From: an uncultured SAR116 cluster alpha proteobacterium
Lineage (GTDB): Bacteria; Pseudomonadota; Alphaproteobacteria; Puniceispirillales; Marisalimonadaceae
Direction: 5' to 3'
Length of the DNA stretch: 64,000 nt
Assembly (NCBI GenBank): GCA_902528415.1
Contig: CABZSR010000003.1
Coordinates: 44,587 to 108,586 of the forward strand
Shown here: positions 1 to 9,836 of the stretch, in pieces
Layout: each line of letters opens with the position of its first letter
Position numbering within the stretch: position 1 is the first letter of the stretch
Notes under the pieces: generated by a model
Database searches by the model: none
What the model saw: only the letters and a program-made list of their open reading frames with translations
Told to the model about the DNA's origin: nothing
Translations under genes and position numbers: made by a program

Positions 1-504
1 GGATACCTTAAACCTGCTCGTGGAAGAATGGAAGTTCTCTCAGAAACAAAAAATAAATCATCAGTAATAATTGATTATGCACATACACCAGCTGCTCTAA
101 AATCTGCACTCAAATCTATCCAAGAAATAATAGGTAGAGAAAGAATAATAACTTTATTTGGATGCGGAGGAGATAGAGACAAAAACAAACGTAAAATAAT
201 GGGAGAAATTGCTAATGAATATTCGGATATAGTAATAGTTACTGACGACAACCCAAGAAATGAAATTCCTTCAAATATTAGAAGTGAAATTTTAAGTGGC
301 TGTCCAAGTGCTACAGAAATTCCTAACAGAGATAAGGCTATTAAATATGCTGTCTCACTGTTAAAAAAAAATGATCTTCTACTTATTGCAGGAAAAGGAC
401 ATGAGACATTTCAAGCTGTCGGAATAGAAACTCTTCCTTTTGATGATTATACCGTCGCTAAAGAAGCTATTAAAAACATTGAAAAATCTGGAATAATAAA
501 TTGA
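1..504 (+). CDS. murE: UDP-MurNAc-tripeptide synthetase MurE, 3' end only
   Basis: The reading frame is open from the first base, so only the last 167 residues are present and the start lies outside the window. MurE is a cytoplasmic ligase that adds the third amino acid to UDP-MurNAc-L-Ala-D-Glu using ATP. Visible C-terminal landmarks are GRMEV, the DYAHTP motif that opens the third Mur-ligase domain, CGGDRDKNKR, and DNPRNE near base 250. The DNPR form of that last motif is known from meso-diaminopimelate-adding enzymes, so a DAP-type peptidoglycan is inferred. AGKGHE follows near the C-terminus. The stop overlaps the murF start, as expected for translationally coupled dcw genes. Confidence 0.96.
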   Translation, partial: GYLKPARGRMEVLSETKNKSSVIIDYAHTPAALKSALKSIQEIIGRERIITLFGCGGDRDKNKRKIMGEIANEYSDIVIVTDDNPRNEIPSNIRSEILSGCPSATEIPNRDKAIKYAVSLLKKNDLLLIAGKGHETFQAVGIETLPFDDYTVAKEAIKNIEKSGIIN

Positions 505-1919
505 AGCCTTTATGGACAAAAAAAGATTTAATGTCGGCTACCAATGCCCTAGATCCTTCTTCACATTTCCTCCAAAACTATAATGGGGTTTTTGGAGTGA
601 GTATAGATGATAGAACTATAAATAAAGGCGACTTATTCATAGCCATAATTGGTAATCAATTTGATGGTCACGATTTTATAGAAAATGCAATAAAAAAAGG
701 TGCTTATGGAATAATAGTATCTAATAAAATGCTGGCTAATAAATATAAAGCATTATTGGTAAAAGATACAACAAAAGCTCTTGAGCAAATTGCAAAATTT
801 TCAAGACATAGATTTAAAGGGGTGACTATTGCTATAACAGGTAGTAGCGGAAAGACTAGTACAAAACACATTTTATATAACACTTTAAAGAAATTTGGTA
901 AAACTCACCATACACACAAAAATAACAATAATTTAATTGGACTTTCACTTACCTTGTCAAGGCTTCATAATGATTATGATTATTGTGTCTTAGAACTAGG
1001 GATGAATAATGCTGGAGAAATTCAGAGATTGACTGAAATTGCACTACCAGATATAGCCCTAATAACAAATATATCCAGTTCTCACATTCAGAATTTCAAA
1101 AATGATAAAGAAATTGCAGATGAGAAAAGTGAGATTTTTTCAACCTTGAATGAAAATGGTATAGCTATAATAAATACTGATACATTATGGAGTAAATATT
1201 TAATCAAAAAAGCAAAAAAGATGTCAGCAAAGATACATTTATTTGGCTACTCTAAATATGCAAATACAAAAATTACTAAATTAGTTGACGAGAATGAAGG
1301 ATCAACAATTTGTTATGACAAAATAAAAAATTGGCATTTAACAAACCTGAATACAACACAAGCATTAAATGCCATAGCGACAATTTCAGTTATTAAAGAA
1401 TTAAGATTATGTACGGTTACCAGTGAAAAAGTAATTAGTAGAATTAAACCTCTTGCTGGAAGAGGCGAGAAAATAATTATAAATTTTGGTAAAAAAGATA
1501 AAACATATGTAATAGACGATAGTTACAACGCAAATCCTGACTCAATGAAAGCTGCTCTATCTAATTTTTATAAAACAAAATACAAGCTTAACACTTATGG
1601 GACTATTTTAATAATTGGCGACATGCTTGAATTAGGAAAAAATGCAAAAAAAATGCATTTTGAACTTATTCCAATGATAAAAAAAGTAAATCCTGACCTA
1701 CTTATAACTGTCGGGCCTTATACAAAGAAAATTAGTAATGAGTTAAAAGAACTAATTAATTGCAAATCATATTTAACTTTCTCACCTCTTTTAAAAATAA
1801 TAACTGAATTTGTAAAACCTAATCAAATTATTCTTGTCAAAGGTTCAAATGGCATTGGACTATGGAATCTAATTCCAGTTTTTAGAAACATTAATCAGGA
1901 GAAACGCAATGTTGCCTGA
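501..1919 (+). CDS. murF: UDP-MurNAc-tripeptide:D-Ala-D-Ala ligase MurF
   Basis: MurF completes the cytoplasmic UDP-MurNAc-pentapeptide by adding D-Ala-D-Ala with ATP hydrolysis. At 472 residues it is near the family's usual 450-460. Residues 30-60 form the N-terminal substrate-binding domain, the ATP P-loop TGSSGKTS is at 113-120, and the central-domain ELGMN and C-terminal DDSYNANPDSM motifs are present. The only start compatible with the N-terminus is TTG, which overlaps the murE TGA (TTGA), so translation is probably coupled. It overlaps mraY by 11 bases. The position between murE and mraY is canonical for dcw clusters. Confidence 0.96.
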   Translation: MKPLWTKKDLMSATNALDPSSHFLQNYNGVFGVSIDDRTINKGDLFIAIIGNQFDGHDFIENAIKKGAYGIIVSNKMLANKYKALLVKDTTKALEQIAKFSRHRFKGVTIAITGSSGKTSTKHILYNTLKKFGKTHHTHKNNNNLIGLSLTLSRLHNDYDYCVLELGMNNAGEIQRLTEIALPDIALITNISSSHIQNFKNDKEIADEKSEIFSTLNENGIAIINTDTLWSKYLIKKAKKMSAKIHLFGYSKYANTKITKLVDENEGSTICYDKIKNWHLTNLNTTQALNAIATISVIKELRLCTVTSEKVISRIKPLAGRGEKIIINFGKKDKTYVIDDSYNANPDSMKAALSNFYKTKYKLNTYGTILIIGDMLELGKNAKKMHFELIPMIKKVNPDLLITVGPYTKKISNELKELINCKSYLTFSPLLKIITEFVKPNQIILVKGSNGIGLWNLIPVFRNINQEKRNVA

Positions 1920-2997
1920 TTTTTTTCTTACTTATACTGAATATTTTCAACCTCTTAATTTATTCAACTACATTACTTTTAGATCTATTGGAGCTTTATT
2001 AACAGCATTATCAATCAGTTTTATTTTTGGTCCAAAAATTATTGCTTTATTAAAAAAAATGCAAAAGAAAGGGCAACCAATAAGATCTGATGGCCCCCAA
2101 AGTCATATAATATTTAAAACTGGCACTCCCACAATGGGTGGTTTGTTAATTGTATTAGCTTTTACTACTTCAACAGTTTTATGGGCAAAGCTAGACAATG
2201 CATATATATGGATAATTTTGGGAGTAGCCATTTCTTTTGGATTTATAGGGCTCTTAGATGATTGGATTAAGGTGTCTAAAATGACAAGTAATGGCCTAAA
2301 AATTTATCAAAAAATTATTCCACAGATTTTTGTTGCTTTCATTGCAGCTTGGTTTATTTCTGAAAATACTCCTCAAAATTTACAAAATACTTTATCTATC
2401 CCATTTCTTAAAGAAAGCATTTTCTTTCTAGGAATTTTATATATACCATTCACAATTTTAGTGATTGTGGGATCCTCTAACGCAGTTAACTTAACTGACG
2501 GCCTTGACGGTTTAGCAATAGTACCCGTAATGATAGCGGCAAGCTCTTTTGCTATAATTGTTTATTTAACTGGGCATTTGAATTTTTCTACTTATTTACA
2601 AATTAGTTATGTACCCGGTGTTGGCGAAATAGCAGTTTTTCTAGGAGCAATAATTGGTTCAGGGTTAGGTTTCTTATGGTTTAATGCTCCACCAGCTATG
2701 GTTTTTATGGGAGATACTGGATCATTGTCTCTTGGTGGAGTTATAGGTGTCAGTGCTTCAGCCTCAAGACATGAGTTAGTTTTAATGATTATTGGTGGTC
2801 TATTTGTATTAGAAACTATATCTGTGATTGTACAAATAGTTTCTTTCAAGCTTACAGGCAAAAGAATATTTAGAATGGCACCATTACATCATCATTTTGA
2901 GCAAAAAGGATGGGCTGAGCCCACCATTGTAATTAGGTTTTGGATAGTAGCTTTAATTTTGGCTTTAATAGGTCTTTCGACCCTTAAACTAAGGTAA
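1909..2997 (+). CDS. mraY: phospho-MurNAc-pentapeptide transferase MraY
   Basis: This polytopic inner-membrane enzyme transfers phospho-MurNAc-pentapeptide to undecaprenyl phosphate, making lipid I. The protein has 362 residues against about 360 in relatives, with roughly ten hydrophobic segments. Family signatures are present: LLDDW (D117, D118), NLTDGLDG (194-201), FMGDTGS (D269) and the cytoplasmic HHH at 327-329. The ATG start has a good ribosome site (AGGAGA) inside the end of murF and overlaps it by 11 bases. The murD start follows 5 bases after the stop. Confidence 0.97.
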   Translation: MLPDFFLTYTEYFQPLNLFNYITFRSIGALLTALSISFIFGPKIIALLKKMQKKGQPIRSDGPQSHIIFKTGTPTMGGLLIVLAFTTSTVLWAKLDNAYIWIILGVAISFGFIGLLDDWIKVSKMTSNGLKIYQKIIPQIFVAFIAAWFISENTPQNLQNTLSIPFLKESIFFLGILYIPFTILVIVGSSNAVNLTDGLDGLAIVPVMIAASSFAIIVYLTGHLNFSTYLQISYVPGVGEIAVFLGAIIGSGLGFLWFNAPPAMVFMGDTGSLSLGGVIGVSASASRHELVLMIIGGLFVLETISVIVQIVSFKLTGKRIFRMAPLHHHFEQKGWAEPTIVIRFWIVALILALIGLSTLKLR

Positions 2998-3002
2998 AGA
3001 TA

Positions 3003-4325
3003 TTGAATAGTATTATTAATTATAAAAATCAGGATGTTGGAATTTTGGGACTGGGTTTATCTGGTTTAGCTGCTGCAAGAGTTTTGTTAAATTCAAAGGC
3101 TAATATTTTTGTTTTTGATGATAAAAAAGAAAAACCGTCTATTATAAAAAAAAGTAATTGGATTAATTACAATTATTGGCCATGGGAAAGTATAAAAACG
3201 TTAGTAGTTAGTCCTGGGATACCTATAAATAATAAAGAAAAGCACAATGCAATAAAGCTTGCTATTGATAACAATGTCAAAATTATTAACGATATTGACC
3301 TGTTTGTAGAAATTTATCCTAAAGCTAAGATAATTGGCATAACGGGTACAAATGGAAAATCAACAACAGCTGCTTTATTATTTCATATTTTAAAATTTAA
3401 TAAAATTAAAAGTGTTATCTGTGGTAATTTTGGTATCCCTGCATGTTCCATAAACGACCCAGGAGAAAATGGAGTTATAATTCTAGAATTGTCAAGCTAT
3501 CAATTAGATGGTGCAAAAAGTTTATCTTTAGATATTGCCACTATTATAAATATAACCCCTGATCATTTAGATTATCATGAGACTTTTGATAGATATGTAT
3601 CTAGTAAACTAAAAATTATTAACTTTTTAAAAAGAAATGGAATATTTATCTATGATAAAAGTAATACATTATTAAATAAAATCATTGATGCAAATAAATA
3701 TAACACTTTAAAGTTTTCAAGTGTAAATGAAAAGGAAGCAAAAGATTTTATTAATGATAATAATTATTTAAAAGGCCCTCATAACGCAATTAACGCTTCA
3801 ATAGCTATATCAATAGCGAAGAAATTAAATATTAATGATAATGAAATAGAATTAGCAATTAAGCGTTTTGAAGGATTATCCCACAGAATGGAACCTTTAT
3901 ATATTTCTAGCAAAATTAAAATTATAAATGACAGTAAATCAACAAATGGAGAGTCTACGGCTGCTGCATTAAAATCGTTTAGTAACATATTTTGGATAGT
4001 GGGTGGAAAACCCAAAAATGACGGGATAGGTCAAGCCAAGAATTTTTTGGATAAAGTTGCAGAGATTTTTTTAATAGGAAATTCAACAAAGTATTTCTCA
4101 GAAGAAATTTTAAAATTTAATGAAAACATTCCGATAAACGAATGTATCACATTAGAAAAGGCAACAATACTAGCCATCAAAAAAAGTAAAATGTCGAAAT
4201 TAAAAAATTATGTAATTTTATTATCTCCATCAGCAGCAAGTTTTGATCAATTTAAAAGTTTTGAAGATCGAGGTAATCAATTTAAAAAAATTATAAGCCA
4301 ACAAATTGAACAAGGTATAGTCTAA
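3003..4325 (+). CDS. murD: UDP-MurNAc-L-alanine:D-glutamate ligase MurD
   Basis: MurD adds D-glutamate to UDP-MurNAc-L-Ala in the cytoplasm. The length (440 residues) is typical. Residues 10-22 carry the Rossmann-like GILGLGLSG motif for the UDP moiety, the P-loop TGTNGKST lies at 114-121, and LSHRMEP and NDSKSTN mark the central and C-terminal domains. The start is TTG, 5 bases after the mraY stop, with an AAGG-type ribosome site overlapping the mraY end; no ATG gives a complete N-terminus. Codon use is strongly AT-biased like its neighbours. Confidence 0.96.
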   Translation: MNSIINYKNQDVGILGLGLSGLAAARVLLNSKANIFVFDDKKEKPSIIKKSNWINYNYWPWESIKTLVVSPGIPINNKEKHNAIKLAIDNNVKIINDIDLFVEIYPKAKIIGITGTNGKSTTAALLFHILKFNKIKSVICGNFGIPACSINDPGENGVIILELSSYQLDGAKSLSLDIATIINITPDHLDYHETFDRYVSSKLKIINFLKRNGIFIYDKSNTLLNKIIDANKYNTLKFSSVNEKEAKDFINDNNYLKGPHNAINASIAISIAKKLNINDNEIELAIKRFEGLSHRMEPLYISSKIKIINDSKSTNGESTAAALKSFSNIFWIVGGKPKNDGIGQAKNFLDKVAEIFLIGNSTKYFSEEILKFNENIPINECITLEKATILAIKKSKMSKLKNYVILLSPSAASFDQFKSFEDRGNQFKKIISQQIEQGIV

Positions 4326-5468
4326 ATGAAAATAACACGTTCAGATAGATCTAACATGGCACTTTGGTGGTGGACAATAGACAGATATATGCTGACATGT
4401 TTTTTTACTTTAATAATTTTTGGTATATTCTTAGTTATGGCTTCAAGTCAACATTTAGCTGAAAGCTTTAATATATCGTCACATCATTTTACAATTAGAC
4501 ATTTATTGTTTGGATCACTAAGTATTCCAATTATAATATTTTTCTCAATTTTGAATGAAAAACAAATTAAGGTTTTTTGCATATTAGGGCTTCTTATTTG
4601 TATTGGTTTATTACTATTTATTTTGATTGGAGGAGAGAGGATAAAAGGTGCGCAAAGATGGTTTTATATTGGAGGTTTTAGCTTTCAACCAAGTGAAGTA
4701 TGTAAACCATTTTTTGTAATATTTAATGCGTGGATTTTAAGTCTGTGGGTTGAAAAGTCAATGTCTGCAGCTTGGATGTGGTCAATTACTTCAATAATAA
4801 TCATATCAACTCTTTTATTACTACAGCCAGATTTAGGTATGACACTAATTATGATTTTTACTTGGGGTTTCCAATTGTTTATTACTGGAATACCTCTTAT
4901 GATTATTTTACTTCTTATATTAGCATTTCCATTATTTATGATATTTGCTTACCAAAATTTTACCCATGTTAAAATTAGAATTGATAACTTTATTGAAGGC
5001 AAAGCATATCAAGTTTCAAAGTCACTACAGTCATTTGAATCAGGTGGTTTTTGGGGAAAAGGGCCAGGAGAAGGTTTTTACAAAAAGTCTTTGCCAGATG
5101 CTCATTCAGATTTTGTTTTTGCAGTAGCTGCTGAAGAGTATGGTGTCTTAATATGTTGCGTAATTATAACAATATATTGTTTAATTATATTAAGATCATT
5201 TTTGTATACTCTGAAAATTAATAATTTGTTTTTTGTTCTTTCCATAAGTGGTCTTGCTTTTCAATTTGGCTTTCAAGCATTAATACATTTGGCAAGTAAC
5301 ACAGATCTTATTCCCACTAAAGGTATGACCCTACCTTTTCTGTCCTATGGTGGATCGTCAATTTTAGCATCAGCTATTACAGCTGGAATTCTTTTGTCTT
5401 TAACCAGGAAAAATATTTCATTTGAGACTTTAGATGAAAAACTTCACGAGAATAAAAATAATGAATAA
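4326..5468 (+). CDS. ftsW: SEDS-family septal peptidoglycan glycosyltransferase FtsW
   Basis: FtsW is the division-specific SEDS glycan polymerase that works with the transpeptidase FtsI at the septum. It has 380 residues, about ten membrane segments, and conserved SEDS motifs: QPDLGM in the middle, FWGKGPGEG, and AHSDFVFAVAAEE, where the Asp matches the essential catalytic Asp of the family. LPFLSYGGSS near the C-terminus is also characteristic. The ATG directly follows the murD stop. Its neighbourhood between murD and murG supports FtsW rather than the elongation paralogue RodA. Confidence 0.96.
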   Translation: MKITRSDRSNMALWWWTIDRYMLTCFFTLIIFGIFLVMASSQHLAESFNISSHHFTIRHLLFGSLSIPIIIFFSILNEKQIKVFCILGLLICIGLLLFILIGGERIKGAQRWFYIGGFSFQPSEVCKPFFVIFNAWILSLWVEKSMSAAWMWSITSIIIISTLLLLQPDLGMTLIMIFTWGFQLFITGIPLMIILLLILAFPLFMIFAYQNFTHVKIRIDNFIEGKAYQVSKSLQSFESGGFWGKGPGEGFYKKSLPDAHSDFVFAVAAEEYGVLICCVIITIYCLIILRSFLYTLKINNLFFVLSISGLAFQFGFQALIHLASNTDLIPTKGMTLPFLSYGGSSILASAITAGILLSLTRKNISFETLDEKLHENKNNE

Positions 5469-6624
5469 CAGAATTCATAAAAATACTATAATGATAGCTG
5501 CTGGTGGAACTGGTGGTCATATCTTCCCATCATTATCGATAATTAATCAAATTCAAAATCATTTATTTATTATCATTACAGATGAAAGAGGCGAAGATTA
5601 TTTTAACAATTTTTTTGTTAATAAAGATATAAATTTTAAGATATTTACTCATAAATTATCAAGTCCAAGCAATAAGTTTATTATGAATAAATTAAAATCA
5701 TTGTTTCAAATTTTTATATCAATTTTAAAATCAATTTTGTTAATCATTCACTACAAACCCAATGTTATAATTGGTTTTGGTGGTTATCCATCGTTTGCCC
5801 CAATAATAGCTGCTAAAATTTTTAGGGTTCCATCAATAATTCATGAACAGAATACTATTATAGGAAGAGCCAATAAGTTTCTTAGTAAGATAACTAATAT
5901 TTTGGCTCTATCTTTTATAGATATTGATAATATTCAACAAAATAAGAGGTCTATCTACACCGGCAATCCAGTTAGACAAGAATTTTACGAAATTGGAAAG
6001 ATTAAATATTTACCACCTGCAAAAAAGAATTTTTTTTATATTTTAATATATGGTGGAAGTCTTGGATCAAAATTTTTTTCGGAATACTTACCTTCAATTA
6101 TTTGTTCTCTTCCTAAAGATATTAAAGAAAAAATAAAAATAATTCAGCAAGTTAGAAAAGAAGATTTAAAGTTAGTACGTAAAAATTATAAACTTAATAA
6201 AATTGATGCTGAAATATCTATTTTCTTTCAAGATGTCTCAGAAAAATTTAAAATTTCACATTTGATTATCACTCGATCAGGTGGTTCAAGTGTTGCTGAA
6301 GTTTTAGCATCTAATAGGCCTGTAATATTCATTCCTTTACCGACTTCATTAGATAATCATCAATATGAAAATGCAAGATTTCTTGAAAGAAATAAGGGTG
6401 GTTGGTTAATTGATCAAAATAGTAAAACTATCAATGAACTAGAAAAGTTAATAAAGCATCTTTTACAAAACCCAAAAAACCTTGTTGAAGCTAGCAATCA
6501 ATTAAGAAAACTAGCAAGTAGGCTTGAAAAATTAAGAAATAATAAAACACCTACAGATTTTTTAACTGAATGTATTTTAAAATTAATAAATGATAAAAAA
6601 AAGGTTATTCCTACAATATGTTAA
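5461..6624 (+). CDS. murG: UDP-GlcNAc:lipid I GlcNAc transferase MurG
   Basis: MurG is a peripheral inner-membrane GT-B enzyme that converts lipid I to lipid II. From the ATG at 5461 the protein is 387 residues, slightly longer than the 355 of E. coli. GGTGGH is at residues 15-20, FGGYPS marks the acceptor domain, and TRSGGSSVAEVLA is the nucleotide-binding signature in the C-terminal half. An upstream in-frame ATG at 5434 would add nine residues. I prefer 5461 because it places GGTGGH at a usual distance from the N-terminus and overlaps ftsW by only 8 bases (ATGAATAA). Confidence 0.95.
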   Translation: MNNRIHKNTIMIAAGGTGGHIFPSLSIINQIQNHLFIIITDERGEDYFNNFFVNKDINFKIFTHKLSSPSNKFIMNKLKSLFQIFISILKSILLIIHYKPNVIIGFGGYPSFAPIIAAKIFRVPSIIHEQNTIIGRANKFLSKITNILALSFIDIDNIQQNKRSIYTGNPVRQEFYEIGKIKYLPPAKKNFFYILIYGGSLGSKFFSEYLPSIICSLPKDIKEKIKIIQQVRKEDLKLVRKNYKLNKIDAEISIFFQDVSEKFKISHLIITRSGGSSVAEVLASNRPVIFIPLPTSLDNHQYENARFLERNKGGWLIDQNSKTINELEKLIKHLLQNPKNLVEASNQLRKLASRLEKLRNNKTPTDFLTECILKLINDKKKVIPTIC

Positions 6625-8033
6625 AAAGTCCCGAAAATTTAGGAGTTATTCACTTTATTGGTATTGGTGGAATTGGAATGAGCGGAATAGCTGAAATTCT
6701 GTTTCAATCTGGTTATAATGTTCAAGGAAGTGATATAACTGACGGCAATAACACCAACAGACTGAAAAAGCTTGGAATTAAAGTTTATATAGGACAAAAA
6801 AAATCGAATATCCTTAATGCAAAATTAGTTGTTGTATCAACAGCAATCTCTCCAAAAAATATAGAATATGTGACAGCAAAAAAAATGTTCCTACCAGTAG
6901 TTCATAGGTCTGAAATGCTGGGTGAGTTAATGCGTCTTAAGCAATCAATTGCAATAGCTGGCACTCATGGCAAAACTACTACTACTTCACTGATAGCCAA
7001 GATGATTGAAGAAAATGGAATGGATCCGACAATCATAAATGGAGGTATTATTTCTTCACTGGATAGTAATGCAAAACTTGGAAACGGTGAATGGATGGTT
7101 GTAGAAGCTGATGAGAGTGATGGCAGCTTTGCAAAATTAAATCCAACAGTTGCAATAATCACAAACATTGACTTAGAACACCTTGATTATCATAAATCAG
7201 AAGAAAATTTAGAAAGAGCATTCTTGCATTTTGTATCATCGATACCATTTTATGGATTTGTTTGTCTTTGCATAGATAACCCACGAACACAAAAATTAAT
7301 TTCAAAATTAGAAAATAAGAGGGTTATCACATATGGTTTGTCTGCTAATGCTGATATTAGAGCAACAAATGTTTCGTATAAAGAAAACAAAATGTTTTTT
7401 TCATTAAATATCTCAAACCTAAAAGGTCATAATTATAAGAATTACGAAATAGAGTTTTCTATGATTGGATTACACAATGTTCAAAATGCACTTGCTAGTA
7501 TAGCTGTAGGAATTGAGCTAGATATTCCAATTACAAAAATTAAAAAAACATTGAAAACCTTTACAGGTATTCAAAGACGATTTCAAAAAGTTGGAAATTT
7601 TAACAACACATGTATAATAGATGATTATGGACATCATCCCGTTGAAATAAGTGCCGCACTTGCTGCAGCCAGGCTTATTGCGCCCAAACATAGAATTATA
7701 AGTGTTTTTCAGCCTCATCGTTATAGTAGATTAAGAGATTTGTTTAACGATTTCTGTAGTTGTTTTAATGATGCTGATCATGTTTTACTTCTTGATGTCT
7801 TCTCTGCTGGTGAAGAGCCAATTATTAATTTTAAAAGTACTGATTTAGAAGTTGGTTTATCCAACTATGGACATAAAAATGTATTATACATTAAAGATCA
7901 AAAAACACTAATGAGAACACTATTAAAAATTGCCAACCCAAATGATTTAATAATCTGTCTTGGTGCTGGATCAATAACTAAAATTGCAAATAAACTCGAA
8001 GATAATTTATATTATGAATGTAGAAGTATTTAA
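6618..8033 (+). CDS. murC: UDP-MurNAc:L-alanine ligase MurC
   Basis: MurC starts the peptide stem by joining L-alanine to UDP-MurNAc. It has 471 residues, typical of the family. The N-terminal domain opens with FIGIGGIGMSGIA (13-25), the P-loop is AGTHGKTT (114-121), and EADESDGSF and DDYGHHPVEI follow in the central and C-terminal domains. The ATG overlaps the end of murG by 7 bases, and the 3' end overlaps the murB start, so murG-murC-murB look translationally coupled. Confidence 0.97.
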   Translation: MLKSPENLGVIHFIGIGGIGMSGIAEILFQSGYNVQGSDITDGNNTNRLKKLGIKVYIGQKKSNILNAKLVVVSTAISPKNIEYVTAKKMFLPVVHRSEMLGELMRLKQSIAIAGTHGKTTTTSLIAKMIEENGMDPTIINGGIISSLDSNAKLGNGEWMVVEADESDGSFAKLNPTVAIITNIDLEHLDYHKSEENLERAFLHFVSSIPFYGFVCLCIDNPRTQKLISKLENKRVITYGLSANADIRATNVSYKENKMFFSLNISNLKGHNYKNYEIEFSMIGLHNVQNALASIAVGIELDIPITKIKKTLKTFTGIQRRFQKVGNFNNTCIIDDYGHHPVEISAALAAARLIAPKHRIISVFQPHRYSRLRDLFNDFCSCFNDADHVLLLDVFSAGEEPIINFKSTDLEVGLSNYGHKNVLYIKDQKTLMRTLLKIANPNDLIICLGAGSITKIANKLEDNLYYECRSI

Positions 8034-8907
8034 AAATAGATTTAACAAGTGTATTAAATTAGACCATAAATTATCAACATTTAATTGGTTCGGTGTAGGT
8101 GGTAACGCAGAAATACTTTTTATACCAGAAAATGAAAAAAGTCTGATATTTTTCTTAAAAAACAAACCTCATGAATATAAAGTTTTAACAATTGGAGCCG
8201 GATCAAACCTGTTAATACGGGATAAAGGGATAAATGGAATTGTATTAATTACAAAAAAATTAAGAAATATTAGCATTGATAATAACGGTGTCATTTCAGC
8301 TCAAGCAGGAGCTACAGACGCAGAAGTTGCAAGGTTTGCAAGAGATTGTGAAAGAACTGGTCTAGAATTTTTGCTTGGTATACCTGGAACTATTGGAGGG
8401 GGTATCAAGATGAATTCTGGAGCATTTGGCTCAGAGTTTAAGGATATTTTAATAGATGTAACAGCAATCAATCTTTCTGGGGAATTCCGAGTTTTTTCTG
8501 TGAAAGAATTAAAAATGCAATATAGAAAAATTGGAATAAGTAATGAGTGGATTTTTTGTAAAGCTCGATTCAAAAGTACAAGTGATAATAAACAAAACAT
8601 AGCAGCAAAAATGAAGCAAATCCTTCAATTAAGAAAAACAGCCCAACCTACTGGTGTAAAAACAGGTGGCAGTACATTTAAGAATCCTATTGGTCACAAA
8701 GCATGGAAGCTTATAGATCAGGCTGGTTGCAGAGGCTTAAAAGTTGGTGATGCAATGATTTCAGATAAACATTGTAATTTTATTATTAATTTAAAGAATT
8801 CTTCCGCTCAACAAATTGAAGAATTAGGAGAAAAAGTACAATCTAAAGTTTTTCAAACTTCTGGAATTAGACTGGGTTGGGAACTACAAAGAGTTGGTAT
8901 TAAATGA
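8014..8907 (+). CDS. murB: UDP-N-acetylenolpyruvoylglucosamine reductase MurB
   Basis: This FAD- and NADPH-dependent enzyme reduces enolpyruvyl-UDP-GlcNAc to UDP-MurNAc. From the ATG at 8014 it has 297 residues. NWFGVGG is the usual N-terminal opening, GAGSNLLIRD (61-70) is the FAD-binding motif, IPGTIGGGIKMNSGAFG lies in the middle, and TGGSTFKNP carries the Ser that protonates the intermediate in this family. A TTG at 7984 would add ten residues, but the ATG fits homologues better and overlaps murC by 20 bases. The stop overlaps the ddlB ATG (ATGA). Confidence 0.95.
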   Translation: MNVEVFKNRFNKCIKLDHKLSTFNWFGVGGNAEILFIPENEKSLIFFLKNKPHEYKVLTIGAGSNLLIRDKGINGIVLITKKLRNISIDNNGVISAQAGATDAEVARFARDCERTGLEFLLGIPGTIGGGIKMNSGAFGSEFKDILIDVTAINLSGEFRVFSVKELKMQYRKIGISNEWIFCKARFKSTSDNKQNIAAKMKQILQLRKTAQPTGVKTGGSTFKNPIGHKAWKLIDQAGCRGLKVGDAMISDKHCNFIINLKNSSAQQIEELGEKVQSKVFQTSGIRLGWELQRVGIK

Positions 8908-9836
8908 GAATCATAGATAACATGCACGTTTTATTATTAAAAGGAGGCTATGGTTCAGAGAGAGAAGTGTCTCTTAAATCAGCTGAGGCGTGTTCTAAAG
9001 CTATAAAAGAAAATGGACTAAAAGTAACTGAAATTGATATCAGTGAAACAAATTTAAATGATTTAATAAACATAAAAGCTGATGTTTGTTTTAATGCATT
9101 ACATGGCAGTTCTGGTGAGAATGGTTCTATTCAAGGATTATTAAATTTATTAAAAATACCTTATACGCATTCAGGAGTAACAGCTTCAGCAATTGCTATG
9201 AACAAAATTTATTTTAAAAGATTAGTAATAAATGCAACAGAAAATTCAAATGATCCAATAAATTTTCCTAAAACATTAGAAATCTTACCTAATAGAAGTA
9301 TAAATTTCAAAAATCATTGCGGAGCTTTTGTCGTCAAGCCTACAAATGGGGGTAGCTCAGTTGGTGTTAAAATTATTAAAGAAGGAAATCAAGTCCCAAT
9401 AATAAATAGTGCCACTTCTTACAATCTAATGGCAGAAGAGTATGTTGGTTCTAAAGAACTCACAGTGACAGTTTTACAAGAACGCCCGTTATGTGTAACT
9501 GAAATTGTAGCAGGTCAAGGTAAAGATTTTTACAACTATGAGGCTAAATATGAAAAAGATGGATCAATACACGATATACCAGCAAAAATTTCAAAGAATA
9601 CATATAACCAAGCTATGTCATGGGCACTAAGGGTACATCAAATTATTGGTTGCAAGGGTATTTCAAGAAGTGATTTTAGGTATGATGATGAAAATGACAA
9701 ATTATATATGCTGGAAATTAATACACAACCTGGAATGACAGAAACTTCTTTATCCCCAGAACAAGCAATGTTTTGCAATATAACCCTAAAAAATATGGTT
9801 AAGATTATTATTGAGGAGGCGTCTTACGAATGTTAA
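8904..9836 (+). CDS. ddlB: D-alanine-D-alanine ligase
   Basis: This ATP-grasp ligase makes the D-Ala-D-Ala dipeptide used by MurF. Its 310 residues match DdlB-type enzymes. The family opening GGYGSEREVSLKSA is near residue 12, FNALHGSSGENGSIQG gives the N-terminal substrate loop, KPTNGGSSVGV is the flexible ATP loop, and LEINTQPGMTE provides the metal-binding Asn/Glu. The ATG overlaps the murB TGA by 4 bases. A second ATG at residue 7 is possible but is not favoured by a ribosome site. It overlaps ftsQ by 7 bases. Confidence 0.95.
   Translation: MRIIDNMHVLLLKGGYGSEREVSLKSAEACSKAIKENGLKVTEIDISETNLNDLINIKADVCFNALHGSSGENGSIQGLLNLLKIPYTHSGVTASAIAMNKIYFKRLVINATENSNDPINFPKTLEILPNRSINFKNHCGAFVVKPTNGGSSVGVKIIKEGNQVPIINSATSYNLMAEEYVGSKELTVTVLQERPLCVTEIVAGQGKDFYNYEAKYEKDGSIHDIPAKISKNTYNQAMSWALRVHQIIGCKGISRSDFRYDDENDKLYMLEINTQPGMTETSLSPEQAMFCNITLKNMVKIIIEEASYEC

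Noticed and set aside
5434..5460. Earlier murG start
   Set aside because: It would place nine extra residues inside ftsW; the ATG at 5461 puts GGTGGH at the family's usual distance.
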